A DNA stretch of 64,000 nt from Chitinophaga sp. (GTDB taxonomy: Bacteria; Bacteroidota; Bacteroidia; Chitinophagales; Chitinophagaceae): NCBI RefSeq assembly GCF_019236475.1, contig NZ_JAFAIX010000013.1:1-64000 (forward strand), in the 5' to 3' direction. Of the stretch, positions 16,852-24,818 are shown in pieces. How positions within the stretch are numbered: position 1 is the stretch's first letter; every line of letters begins with the position of its first letter. A program made the position numbers and the translations under genes. The notes under the pieces were generated by a model. It searched no databases, was not told the DNA's origin, and saw nothing but the letters and a program-made list of their open reading frames with translations.

Positions 16852-17568
16852 ATGAAAATTGCGCTTATCGGATATGGTAAAATGGGTAAAGCCATTGATG
16901 CCATTGCCACCGCCAAAGGACACGAAGTAATTCTCAGAGTAGATTTAAATAATAAACACCTGCTGGACAAGGAACACTTGGGCCAGGCAGATGTAGCCAT
17001 AGAATTCACCACCCCAGAAACAGCCTATTTCAATGTGATGAAGTGCTTCGAAGCGAATGTACCTGTTGTTTCTGGCACTACTGGCTGGCTGGAAAAGCTG
17101 CCGGAAATCAATGCTATTGCTACCAAAGAAGGGAAAGGATTCCTCCATGCTACCAATTTCAGTATTGGCGTGAACATCTTCTTTGAAGTGAATAAAAGAC
17201 TGGCTGAACTGATGGCTACCCAGCCACAGTACGATGTGCGTATGGAAGAAATCCACCATACCCAGAAAAAGGACAGTCCTAGCGGTACCGCTATTACCCT
17301 GGCAGAACAGGTGCTGGCAGGTATTCCACGCAAACATGAGTGGATTAATCAAGAAAGTGCTGTAGATGATAAATTGGTGATCATCTCCAAACGTATAGAT
17401 CCGGCTCCAGGCACACACACCGTTACTTATACCTCTCCTATAGACGATATTAGTATTACCCACACCGCTCATAGTCGCGAAGGCTTTGCTGCCGGTGCTG
17501 TAGTAGCCGCAGAGTGGCTGAAAGGCAAATCAGGGGTCTACTCCATGAAAGATGTGCTGAACCTCTAA
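16852..17568 (+). CDS. dapB: 4-hydroxy-tetrahydrodipicolinate reductase DapB
   Basis: Cytosolic NAD(P)H-dependent reductase of the diaminopimelate/lysine pathway, which supplies the peptidoglycan cross-link amino acid. 238 residues. The Rossmann loop GYGKMGKAID (8-17) binds the cofactor. EEIHHTQKKDSPSGTA carries the catalytic His-His, Lys and substrate-binding Ser-Gly-Thr residues, and SREGFAAGAVVAAEWL is the conserved C-terminal helix. It is slightly shorter than the E. coli enzyme (~270), normal for this phylum. Last gene of the parA-parB-DUF5683-dapB run. Confidence 0.96.
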   Translation: MKIALIGYGKMGKAIDAIATAKGHEVILRVDLNNKHLLDKEHLGQADVAIEFTTPETAYFNVMKCFEANVPVVSGTTGWLEKLPEINAIATKEGKGFLHATNFSIGVNIFFEVNKRLAELMATQPQYDVRMEEIHHTQKKDSPSGTAITLAEQVLAGIPRKHEWINQESAVDDKLVIISKRIDPAPGTHTVTYTSPIDDISITHTAHSREGFAAGAVVAAEWLKGKSGVYSMKDVLNL

Positions 17569-17601
17569 AGTCAAAATGTCCAAAAAGACGCAGGAACAAC
17601 T

Positions 17602-17609
17602 TATATTTG
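17602..17609 (+). promoter_or_regulatory. -7 promoter box for the Rrf2 regulator gene
   Basis: TATATTTG matches TAnnTTTG exactly and leaves a leader of about 55 nt before the ATG at 17671. The leader also holds AGGAGGG at 17648-17654, purine-rich but too far from the ATG for a classical ribosome site. Confidence 0.45.
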
Positions 17610-17670
17610 TTCAGATAAATAATGTTCGCTGCACCTAAAGTTCATCCAGGAGGGATGCAAATCAGACGGT

Positions 17671-18090
17671 ATGTTATCGAAAAAAACACAATACGCATTT
17701 CACGCTTTAATTTACCTAGCCGAGAATGTAGACAAAGGACCTATCCTTATTTCTGAGATAGCGCAGGAAAAAAACATATCCATAAAATTTCTTGAAAATA
17801 TCCTGCTGGAGTTGAAAAACGCCGGCATTCTAGGCAGTAAAAAAGGTAAGGGAGGAGGTTATTATCTCATGAAACCTCCAAAAGAAATTCCGCTGGCAAG
17901 GATTATTCGCCTGCTGGACGGACCTATTGCCCTTCTTCCCTGCGTGAGTTTGAATTATTACGAACGTTGCGAAAACTGCCGCGATGAAGCGGTATGTGGC
18001 CTCAATGAAGTAATGGGAAGAGTGAGGGATTCCGCTTTGAAAATTCTGGAAAACAAAACACTGAAAGACATCTTAACTAGAAATAGCTAA
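17671..18090 (+). CDS. Rrf2-family transcriptional regulator with iron-sulfur-type cysteines
   Basis: 139 residues. An N-terminal winged helix (SKKTQYAFHALIYLAEN..., recognition helix ISIKFLENILLELKNAGIL, wing GGGYYLMKPP) is typical of Rrf2. The C-terminal half carries Cys91, Cys100, Cys103 and Cys109, spaced like the Fe-S ligands of IscR-type members, whereas CymR-type cysteine regulators lack them. It sits directly upstream of cysH-cysD-cysN in the same direction, with a terminator between, so control of sulfate assimilation or iron-sulfur supply is a reasonable inference, not shown. Confidence 0.9.
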   Translation: MLSKKTQYAFHALIYLAENVDKGPILISEIAQEKNISIKFLENILLELKNAGILGSKKGKGGGYYLMKPPKEIPLARIIRLLDGPIALLPCVSLNYYERCENCRDEAVCGLNEVMGRVRDSALKILENKTLKDILTRNS

Positions 18091-18113
18091 AAGATAGATT
18101 TTCAACTATTTAG

Positions 18114-18148
18114 AATACCTCTGCATCCGCAGGGGTATTTTTTTTATC
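18114..18148 (+). terminator. Intrinsic terminator after the Rrf2 gene
   Basis: AATACCTCTGC pairs with GCAGGGGTATT (one G-T wobble) around a 4-nt loop, followed by a run of eight to nine T. Confidence 0.8.
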
Positions 18149-18187
18149 GAATTTTCTATTTAGTCTATCTTTTTTATAGGATTTATG

Positions 18188-18195
18188 TAATTTTG
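18188..18195 (+). promoter_or_regulatory. -7 promoter box for cysH
   Basis: TAATTTTG fits TAnnTTTG exactly and lies 42 nt before the cysH ATG at 18238, just after the Rrf2 terminator. Confidence 0.5.
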
Positions 18196-18237
18196 TATAC
18201 TTGCTGGCACAAGCATATCACCATAAGGAAGTATTAC

Positions 18238-18921
18238 ATGACAGACATTACCACTGCGCTGGACAATAAGTCGGTAGAAGAAGGCATCCGATATTTAACG
18301 GAGCAATACCCTGGAGCGGTTGCTTTCAGTACCTCTTTTGGCCAGGAAGACCAGGTAATTGCAGATATTATCTGGCGTAACCAACTACCAGTCAGGGTAT
18401 TTACCTTGGATACAGGGCGACTGTTCCAGGAAACCTATGACTTGATTGATCTGACAATGGCGCGATACAAACAGCCCATTGACGTGTATTTCCCAGAAAC
18501 CGCTGCAGTAGAACAGCTCCTGCAAAAGAAGGGACCCAATAGCTTTTATGAATCCGTAGAGAACAGGAAAGAATGTTGTGGCATACGGAAAGTCGTACCC
18601 TTGAATAGGGCCCTGGAAGGCGTCAAGGTATGGATCACTGGGTTGCGTGCAGAACAGTCGGACAATCGTCATGATATGAAGATCATTGAGTGGGACGAAC
18701 AAAGACGGTTATACAAATATAATCCCCTGATTCATTGGGGATATGATGAAACACTGGCTTATCTTGCGACAAACAATGTTCCTTACAACAAACTGCATGA
18801 TAAGGGTTTCATCAGCATAGGGTGCGCACCATGTACCCGCGCCATCGAGCCAGACGAACATCCAAGAGCCGGCCGCTGGTGGTGGGAAACATCGCACAAG
18901 GAATGTGGCCTCCATGGCTAA
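18238..18921 (+). CDS. cysH: Adenylyl-sulfate (APS) reductase, CysH family
   Basis: Cytosolic enzyme that reduces adenylyl sulfate to sulfite in assimilatory sulfate reduction. 227 residues from the ATG at 18238; the frame opens earlier at a TTG, but that codon lies within the promoter box. The PP-loop-like STSFGQEDQV (31-40) and TLDTGRLFQET bind the nucleotide. Cys113-Cys114 (KECCG) and Cys196/Cys199 (GCAPC) are the CC...CxxC ligands of a [4Fe-4S] cluster, which marks reductases using APS rather than PAPS. The C-terminal KECGLH supplies the catalytic cysteine. This explains why no cysC (APS kinase) is needed next to cysD-cysN. Confidence 0.93.
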   Translation: MTDITTALDNKSVEEGIRYLTEQYPGAVAFSTSFGQEDQVIADIIWRNQLPVRVFTLDTGRLFQETYDLIDLTMARYKQPIDVYFPETAAVEQLLQKKGPNSFYESVENRKECCGIRKVVPLNRALEGVKVWITGLRAEQSDNRHDMKIIEWDEQRRLYKYNPLIHWGYDETLAYLATNNVPYNKLHDKGFISIGCAPCTRAIEPDEHPRAGRWWWETSHKECGLHG

Positions 18922-18939
18922 TTTCCAACACACACTAAT

Positions 18940-18947
18940 TATATTTG
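18940..18947 (+). promoter_or_regulatory. -7 promoter box for cysD
   Basis: TATATTTG fits TAnnTTTG exactly in the 47-nt cysH-cysD gap and leaves a leader of about 15-20 nt, so cysDN may also be transcribed separately from cysH. Confidence 0.45.
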
Positions 18948-18968
18948 TATCAACTTAATTATAGTCCA

Positions 18969-19877
18969 ATGACGAATCAGATCAATTGGGAATTTCCGCA
19001 GGCACTGGAAGATGAAGGTATTTATATTCTTCGTGAAACAGCCGCCCAGTTCGAGAAGCCTGTGTTGCTTTTCTCAGGTGGAAAGGACTCTATCACACTT
19101 GTCAGACTTGCCCAAAAAGCTTTCTATCCGGGGAAAATCCCCTTTCCGTTACTCCATGTAGATACTGGTCATAACTTTCCTGAAACCATCCAGTTCCGCG
19201 ACTGGCTCGTGGAATCATTAGGGCTGGACCTCATTGTGCGCTCCGTACAGGATAGCATCAATCAAGGGAAGGTACAGGAAGAAACTGGAAAATACGCCAG
19301 CAGAAATGCGCTGCAAACCGTTACCCTGTTGGATGCCATCGAAGAAGGTAAATTTGATGCCTGCATCGGCGGCGCCAGACGTGATGAAGAAAAAGCACGC
19401 GCCAAAGAAAGAATATTCTCCGTAAGGGACGAATTCGGACAATGGAATGCTAAAATGCAACGTCCGGAACTCTTCGATATCCTCAACGGTAAAATTAATA
19501 TAGGCGAAAACGTTCGCGTGTTCCCGATTTCCAACTGGACAGAATTAGATGTATGGAATTATATCCGCAGAGAAAACTTGCAGATTCCTTCCATCTATTT
19601 TGCACATGAGAGAGAAATCATCGAGCGCGACGGGCTCTACTGGCCTTACTCCTCCTATCTCAACACCTCTGCAGATGAAGTACCATTCCGCCAAACTGTA
19701 CGTTTCCGTACCGTGGGCGATATGACCTGTACTGCTGCTGTGCTGTCTGAAGCAGATAAATTGGAAGATATCATCGCAGAGATTATGGAAGCCAAAATCT
19801 CTGAGCGTGGTGCACGTATTGATGATAAACGCTCCGAAGCTGCTATGGAAAAACGCAAACAGGCAGGATATTTCTAA
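18969..19877 (+). CDS. cysD: Sulfate adenylyltransferase subunit 2 (CysD)
   Basis: Small catalytic subunit of ATP sulfurylase, which with the GTPase CysN activates sulfate to APS. 302 residues from the ATG at 18969, the same length as E. coli CysD; an upstream TTG in frame would add eight residues not conserved in the family. The PP-loop LLFSGGKDSI binds ATP. Other family blocks are FPLLHVDTGHNFPE, GGARRDEEKARAKERIFS, ISNWTELDVWNYI and FRTVGDMTCTAAV. It precedes cysN by 103 nt. Confidence 0.96.
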   Translation: MTNQINWEFPQALEDEGIYILRETAAQFEKPVLLFSGGKDSITLVRLAQKAFYPGKIPFPLLHVDTGHNFPETIQFRDWLVESLGLDLIVRSVQDSINQGKVQEETGKYASRNALQTVTLLDAIEEGKFDACIGGARRDEEKARAKERIFSVRDEFGQWNAKMQRPELFDILNGKINIGENVRVFPISNWTELDVWNYIRRENLQIPSIYFAHEREIIERDGLYWPYSSYLNTSADEVPFRQTVRFRTVGDMTCTAAVLSEADKLEDIIAEIMEAKISERGARIDDKRSEAAMEKRKQAGYF

Positions 19878-19980
19878 TCCGCAGTTGAAAATACCGCAAA
19901 GGCAAAATAACAATACTCCGGGCCACCCGGCACGGAATCATCCGGCAGTTATTCTTATACTGCCCAAAATCTAACGATAA

Positions 19981-21228
19981 ATGGAAGTATTACGTATAGC
20001 CACTTCCGGCAGTGTTGACGATGGTAAAAGCACACTCATAGGCCGTTTACTTTACGATACCCATTCCATCCCCCAGGATAAAATGGAGGCACTCCATGCC
20101 GCCAGTAAACGCAAAGGGCTGGATTTCACCGACCTCTCCCTGCTGACAGACGGACTGGTAGCGGAAAGAGAGCAAGGCATCACCATAGATGTTGCACATA
20201 TCTATTTTTCTACTCCTACCCGTAAATATATTATCGCCGATACTCCCGGCCATATTGAATATACCCGTAACATGGTGACCGGCGCCTCCAACGCGCAGGC
20301 ATCCCTGATCCTGATTGATGCCCGCAAAGGCATTGTGGAACAGACTTACAGGCATTTCTTTATTGCCAGTCTGCTACGTATACCCTACCTCGTTATCTGT
20401 GTGAACAAGATGGACCTGGTAGATTACAGCCAGGCACGTTTTAACCAGATTGTAGAAGAGTTCCAGCAATTGCTGGCCAATGCTTCTTATCAGGCTACGG
20501 AAGTAGTGTTCATACCGGTTTCCTCCCTCTATGGAGAAAATGTGGCCACTACCAATGGCGCTATCACCTGGTATCAAGGTCCTACCCTGTTGGAATATTT
20601 GGAACAAATCAGCTTTGATCATGCGGATAGTAAGCATCCCGCTCGCTTCCCTATTCAGAGTGTGATTCGTCCGAGAACAACGGAGTACCATGATTTCAGA
20701 GGGTTTGCAGGAAAAGTGGCCAGCGGCCATTTCAGTGTAGGCGATGAAGTGATTAGTCTTCCTTCCGGTCAGAAAAGCAAAATCAAAACGATTGAACAAT
20801 TTGAAAAGCAGTTGCAGACAGCCCAGGCAAGAGAAAGCGTAGTGATTACCCTGGAAGATGAAATTGATAGTAGTCGCGGTAACATGCTAGTAAAGCCTGA
20901 AGATCAGCCACAGCAACTGAAAGAAATCAAGGCCCAAATCTGCTGGATGGACCAACAGCCACTGACGGTTGGCAAAACTTACCTGGTGCAACATGGCGTA
21001 AACCGGGTGAAAGCCAAAGTGCAACAGCTCCACTACGTAACGGATGTTACCAGTCACCAGCCAGTAGAAGGCAAAGCCTCACTCGGTTTGAATGATATCG
21101 GTAGCATTACGTTGAAAACCGCGTCTCCCATACTGGCAGATACCTACGCCAGCAATCCAGCAAATGGTGCATTCATCCTGATAGATGAATTCAACAACAC
21201 CACTGTAGGCGTTGGTTTCATAGAATAG
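19981..21228 (+). CDS. cysN: Sulfate adenylyltransferase subunit 1 (CysN)
   Basis: Elongation-factor-like GTPase subunit whose GTP hydrolysis drives APS formation by CysD. 415 residues. GTPase motifs: G1 GSVDDGKST (10-18), EREQGITIDV (switch I), ADTPGHIEYTRNM (G3) and CVNKMDLVDY (G4), followed by two beta-barrel domains (RFPIQSVIRPR... and the C-terminal QQPLTVGKTYLVQHG region). No APS-kinase (CysC) domain is fused at the C-terminus, unlike many bacterial CysN/NodQ proteins. This agrees with an APS-specific CysH upstream. Confidence 0.95.
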   Translation: MEVLRIATSGSVDDGKSTLIGRLLYDTHSIPQDKMEALHAASKRKGLDFTDLSLLTDGLVAEREQGITIDVAHIYFSTPTRKYIIADTPGHIEYTRNMVTGASNAQASLILIDARKGIVEQTYRHFFIASLLRIPYLVICVNKMDLVDYSQARFNQIVEEFQQLLANASYQATEVVFIPVSSLYGENVATTNGAITWYQGPTLLEYLEQISFDHADSKHPARFPIQSVIRPRTTEYHDFRGFAGKVASGHFSVGDEVISLPSGQKSKIKTIEQFEKQLQTAQARESVVITLEDEIDSSRGNMLVKPEDQPQQLKEIKAQICWMDQQPLTVGKTYLVQHGVNRVKAKVQQLHYVTDVTSHQPVEGKASLGLNDIGSITLKTASPILADTYASNPANGAFILIDEFNNTTVGVGFIE

Positions 21229-21246
21229 ATACGAAGATATATACAA

Positions 21247-21285
21247 CAGAAAAGCCGGCTCACGATGTAAAGGCCGGCTTTCTGC
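21247..21285 (+). terminator. Terminator-like hairpin after cysN
   Basis: AAAGCCGGC pairs with GCCGGCTTT (around 21251-21281, ~12-nt loop), about 25 nt beyond the cysN stop codon. The distal T-tract is short, but it lies between convergent genes and could act both ways. Confidence 0.6.
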
Positions 21286-21318
21286 ATTTTAAGAATAGTT
21301 ATTATTCCAGGATATGGT

Positions 21319-22257
21319 TTAGATGTTATCCAGCATATCTTTGGTCATTTTTGCCAGGTCATATTCATGTTTCCAGCCCCAGTCTTTTCTGGCGAGATGA
21401 TCGTCCATGCTGTTTGGCCATCCATCAGCAATCTGCTGGCGGTAATCCGGCTCATAGCTGATAGTGAAGTCAGGAATATGCTTCTTGATTTCCGCTGCAA
21501 TCTCTTTTGGAGAGAAGCTCATAGCAGAAAGGTTATATGCTGATCTGATGGAGATTTTGGAGGCATCGGCTTCCATCAGTTCGATGGTAGCGCGGATAGC
21601 ATCTGGCATGTACATCATTGGCAGATAAGTATTTTCAGAGAGGAAGCTGGTGTATTGCTTATTCTCTTTTGCTTCATGGAAGATTTCCACTGCATAATCA
21701 GTGGTACCGCCGCCTGGAGCTGATTTGTAGCTGATGAGGCCAGGGTAACGCAGACTTCTTACATCCACGCCATAGCGGTGGTTGTAGTATTCACACCATC
21801 TTTCGCCCGCAAATTTGCTGATACCGTAGATAGTAGTAGGTTCAATGATGGTATGTTGTGGCGTATCCTGCATCGGAGAATTAGGACCGAATACAGCGAT
21901 AGAGCTAGGCCAGTATACTTTATCCAGGTGTTCTTCTTTTGCGATATCCAATACGTTGAGCAGAGACTGCATATTGATATGCCATGCCAGCAGTGGATTT
22001 TTCTCACCGGTCGCAGACAGAATTGCCGCCAGCAGATAGATCTGGGTAATATTATGACGGATCACCAGTACGTGCAGCATTTCCTTGTTCATCACATCCA
22101 GCGACACATACGGGCCAGTACCCTTCAGGAGATCATGTTCTTCACGGAGGTCGGAGGCCAGTACATTGGCTTCACCATACATTTTCCTGAGCGCCAGCGT
22201 CAGCTCCACGCCAATTTGTCCACAGGCACCAATTACCAGGATCTTATCTTTCTTCAT
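21319..22257 (-). CDS. L-threonine 3-dehydrogenase, SDR (NAD-dependent epimerase-like) type
   Basis: 312 residues from the ATG at 22257; upstream in-frame codons to 22359 look non-coding. Extended short-chain dehydrogenase: nucleotide-binding loop VIGACGQIG (about 8-16), PSSIAVFG with the catalytic Ser, and YGISKFAGE with the catalytic Tyr/Lys. The block RYPGLISYKSAPGGGTTDYA is the hallmark of SDR-type threonine dehydrogenases, which oxidise L-threonine to 2-amino-3-oxobutyrate, distinct from zinc-dependent Tdh of E. coli. The partner ligase (Kbl) is not in the window. Plain UDP-sugar epimerase is less likely because of that block. Confidence 0.85.
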   Translation of the reverse strand: MKKDKILVIGACGQIGVELTLALRKMYGEANVLASDLREEHDLLKGTGPYVSLDVMNKEMLHVLVIRHNITQIYLLAAILSATGEKNPLLAWHINMQSLLNVLDIAKEEHLDKVYWPSSIAVFGPNSPMQDTPQHTIIEPTTIYGISKFAGERWCEYYNHRYGVDVRSLRYPGLISYKSAPGGGTTDYAVEIFHEAKENKQYTSFLSENTYLPMMYMPDAIRATIELMEADASKISIRSAYNLSAMSFSPKEIAAEIKKHIPDFTISYEPDYRQQIADGWPNSMDDHLARKDWGWKHEYDLAKMTKDMLDNI

Positions 22258-22462
22258 AACAACTTTATATTGAAGCAATATTTTGAAAACGGACGTAATA
22301 TTAACGGGTTCCCCGCTATTTCCAACGGTTTCACACCGGCCATGACAATGTAATAACAATAGCTCATCCCTTTTGTGAGCGGAATAGTTACTGGATTACA
22401 ATATTATGACATTCTTAGCATTTGAGGGTGGTTGGAAGGGGTAATAACTGGGATATAAGAGT

Positions 22463-22470
22463 TACCTTTG
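22463..22470 (+). promoter_or_regulatory. -7 promoter box for kdsA
   Basis: TACCTTTG followed by CA is a near-ideal Bacteroidota -7 element. It ends 29 nt before the kdsA ATG at 22500. Confidence 0.55.
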
Positions 22471-22499
22471 CAACCTGATTCAACAGAAAAAATTTCAAG

Positions 22500-23315
22500 A
22501 TGAAGCATTTAAAATCATTGTTCCAGGAACAGTATAACCCAGAAAACTTCTTCCTGATTGCAGGTCCTTGCGTGATTGAAGAAGAAGAGTTACTGATGAC
22601 CGTTGCCGAGAAAATTACCGGCATCTGTAAGCGACTGGAAATCCCTTATATTTTCAAAGCATCCTATCGTAAAGCCAATCGTACCAGTGTTCATTCTTTT
22701 ACTGGTATTGGAGATGTAGAAGGACTCGAGTTGTTGCAGAAAATAGGTAAAACATTCAATGTACCTGTTACTTCAGATATTCACTCCGCTGCAGAAGCTG
22801 CCATGGCCGCTGCTTACGTGGATGTATTGCAGATCCCGGCGTTCCTGTGTCGTCAGACAGATATCCTGTTGGCAGCAGCGGAAACTGGTAAAGTGGTAAA
22901 TGTGAAGAAAGGCCAGTTCCTCAGTGGCGAGTCTATGAAATTCGCCGTAGAGAAAATCAAAGGAGCAGGCAATAACAATATTATGCTGACAGAGCGTGGT
23001 ACTACATTTGGTTACCAGGATCTGGTGGTAGATTATCGTAATATTCCTGTGATGCGCGAATTTGGACATCCGGTGATTATGGACTGTACGCATTCCCTGC
23101 AGCAGCCAAATCAGACCAGTGGCGTTACTGGTGGTAATCCAAAAATGATCAGCACAATTGCCAAAGCTGCTATTGCGACTGGGGCAGACGGTCTGTTCAT
23201 CGAAACACATCCGAACCCTGCATGTGCGAAATCTGATGGCGCCAACATGTTGCACCTGGATCACTTGGAAGAGCTGCTGGAAAAACTGGTAGAGATCCGC
23301 AAGGTGGTGAAATAG
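22500..23315 (+). CDS. kdsA: 3-deoxy-8-phosphooctulonate synthase KdsA
   Basis: Cytosolic TIM-barrel enzyme that joins arabinose 5-phosphate and phosphoenolpyruvate into Kdo 8-phosphate for lipopolysaccharide inner core. 271 residues. Family blocks: FFLIAGPCVIEEEE, IFKASYRKANRTS, PVTSDIHSAAEA, LQIPAFLCRQTDLL-like (IPAFLCRQTDILLAAA), VNVKKGQFLSG, and VIMDCTHSLQQPN. The gene is monocistronic with its own -7 box; it starts 242 nt from the divergent threonine dehydrogenase. Confidence 0.96.
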   Translation: MKHLKSLFQEQYNPENFFLIAGPCVIEEEELLMTVAEKITGICKRLEIPYIFKASYRKANRTSVHSFTGIGDVEGLELLQKIGKTFNVPVTSDIHSAAEAAMAAAYVDVLQIPAFLCRQTDILLAAAETGKVVNVKKGQFLSGESMKFAVEKIKGAGNNNIMLTERGTTFGYQDLVVDYRNIPVMREFGHPVIMDCTHSLQQPNQTSGVTGGNPKMISTIAKAAIATGADGLFIETHPNPACAKSDGANMLHLDHLEELLEKLVEIRKVVK

Positions 23316-23394
23316 TTGATTGTTTTCGTGGCGAACATCTTGACGATTTACGGCGTTTTACGTATATTCATATAACACTTAAATCGTCTTCTAT

Positions 23395-23799
23395 ATGATA
23401 AACTTACACCAATTGAAATCCGGTGATTCAGTGATTACCAATTTTGGAGGAGTGGAAAAACCTGGCAAAATAATCCAGGTGGATCATATCGAAAAGAAAG
23501 TGCTGGTAGCCACTGAAAATGATAATGAATTCTGGTATGATCTGGATAGTCTCCATCCGATTCATCTGACGCCTGAAACCTTGCTCAAGCTACAGTTTCA
23601 TGTGGATGAATCGCAATCAGGTCAGGGAAAGGGTACGCTCTATGTGAGAGGGCCATTTTCTGTACGTTGGTTTCCTGATGGGCATGAACCCTTGATAGTA
23701 CTGCATTACCGGGATGAATCCCGCCAGTTGACACATCATATCACGCTGAATGAATTACAAAATCATTATCATGGTATGACCAATTTCCATCTGGAGTAA
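23395..23799 (+). CDS. Small hypothetical protein (134 aa) with a C-terminal LQN-type motif
   Basis: No named family is recognised. The N-terminal ~60 residues (LHQLKSGDSVITNFGG, GKIIQVDHIEKKVLVA, EFWYDLDSLHPIHLTPETLLKL) look like a small beta-barrel or SH3-like domain with the phrase HPIHLTPE-LL-KL. The C-terminus ends HHITLNELQNHYHGMT. The combination of LTPE-LLKL followed by H-LNELQN-Y--MT resembles a short-protein type that recurs in Bacteroidota genomes, including prophage and conjugative regions. No signal peptide, so cytosolic. Strong terminator immediately downstream. Confidence 0.7.
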   Translation: MINLHQLKSGDSVITNFGGVEKPGKIIQVDHIEKKVLVATENDNEFWYDLDSLHPIHLTPETLLKLQFHVDESQSGQGKGTLYVRGPFSVRWFPDGHEPLIVLHYRDESRQLTHHITLNELQNHYHGMTNFHLE

Positions 23800-23812
23800 T
23801 CAAGACGACATA

Positions 23813-23848
23813 AAAAAGACCCCGGGCCTTACAGTCCGGGGTCTTTTT
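23813..23848 (+). terminator. Intrinsic terminator after the 134-aa gene
   Basis: A 13-bp perfect stem, AAAAAGACCCCGG (23813-23825) with CCGGGGTCTTTTT (23836-23848), loop 10 nt. Confidence 0.9.
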
Positions 23849-24027
23849 ATTTATTCCCACCAAAGCGATGGTGGTTGGATTGTATTTTGATTCGCATTGA
23901 ACAGCGGGCCTGTTGGCCGTTCTATGCCTGATGGCCAAGCATTGGGATCAGCAGTGAACTTATTGGTGCGAGAAAAGCGTGTCTGCCAAAATCAATACAG
24001 ATACGCTTTCTCATAAGTTGATAAGCG

Positions 24028-24338
24028 TTATTGGCAATTATAGCCCATGCTAAAGTAACATCTGCCGGTAGTGCCGTTTAAGAGTTTGTAATCTATATAA
24101 GCCGTATCTATTTTGGTTCCCCATTTGTCGTATACATAGGAATACTCCATATCCGCATAATACTTGTCATTAGGCGCAGGGGTGAGGTAGCTGAAGCTGA
24201 TATGCTTGATATTATTCTTTACTTCATCCACGAAAGGCAGATAGAGTGAAAATTGTCTTGGTACATAGTAAATTTTTCATAGGACTTCTGTGCACTTAAA
24301 ATAAGTACTAAAAGTAATATGAAAGGGCATGAATACAA
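24028..24338 (-). pseudogene. Probable frameshifted small secreted protein
   Basis: Two overlapping reading frames on the - strand join to one plausible product. The first, from a TTG at 24338, reads a signal-peptide-like run with hydrophobic core ILLLVLILSAQ and then stops. The second carries the body (YLPFVDEVKNNI, SYLTPAPNDKYY, SYVYDKWGTKID, CYFSMGYNCQ) to the stop at 24028 but has no signal peptide and no ATG start. Adding one A in the A5 run (T5 on +, 24273-24277) fuses the two frames into about 100 residues. So this is either a recent one-base loss or a sequencing slip. The reading starts directly after the pspC stop codon. Function unknown. Confidence 0.5.
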
Positions 24339-24341
24339 AAA

Positions 24342-24563
24342 TCAGAGATACCGCACGGGATTACGACGCGCATTCAGGATATAATTTTTCATGTTAACCC
24401 AGAAAGCGAGGATCATATAAACAATGACGGGTGATCCCATGGTTAGGAAAGTGGCATAAATAAAAAAAAGGCGAATTCGGGAGGTAGCAACACCAAGTTT
24501 ATCACCGATAGTACTGCAGACACCGAAGGCCTTCCATTCAACGAAGTCTTTAATTCGGTTCAT
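24342..24563 (-). CDS. PspC-domain small membrane protein
   Basis: 73 residues. The PspC pattern is clear: FVEWKAFGVCSTIGDKLGVATSRIRLFFIYATF followed by a membrane helix (TMGSPVIVYMILAFW). Proteins of this type are inner-membrane stress-response or regulatory factors; in Bacteroidota a single-domain version is common and its precise role is not established. It starts with ATG at 24563. The next, broken gene begins within a few bases of its stop codon, suggesting a former two-gene transcript. Confidence 0.85.
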   Translation of the reverse strand: MNRIKDFVEWKAFGVCSTIGDKLGVATSRIRLFFIYATFLTMGSPVIVYMILAFWVNMKNYILNARRNPVRYL

Positions 24564-24773
24564 GCTTCAAATTTATCATTTTCCCCCTATAAAAACAAGC
24601 ATTGGCAAGGCAATATGGATGACTTATTTCTGACTGAAAATCAGATTATTGTCATCTACTGCGGTGAAACTGCCAGGCTGAACGATGTTCAATTATTTAA
24701 TATAATAATTAACATTAACATCGTGAGGTTTCATCTTCATGGTATTTAATTCGAAAACTTGTTGATTAATGAT

Positions 24774-24781
24774 TAATTTTG
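24774..24781 (+). promoter_or_regulatory. -7 promoter box for aconitase
   Basis: TAATTTTG followed by CA fits TAnnTTTG and lies 37 nt before the ATG at 24819. Confidence 0.5.
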
Positions 24782-24818
24782 CAAGCAATTTATAACCGCT
24801 CTTAAATATTTTTTTATC

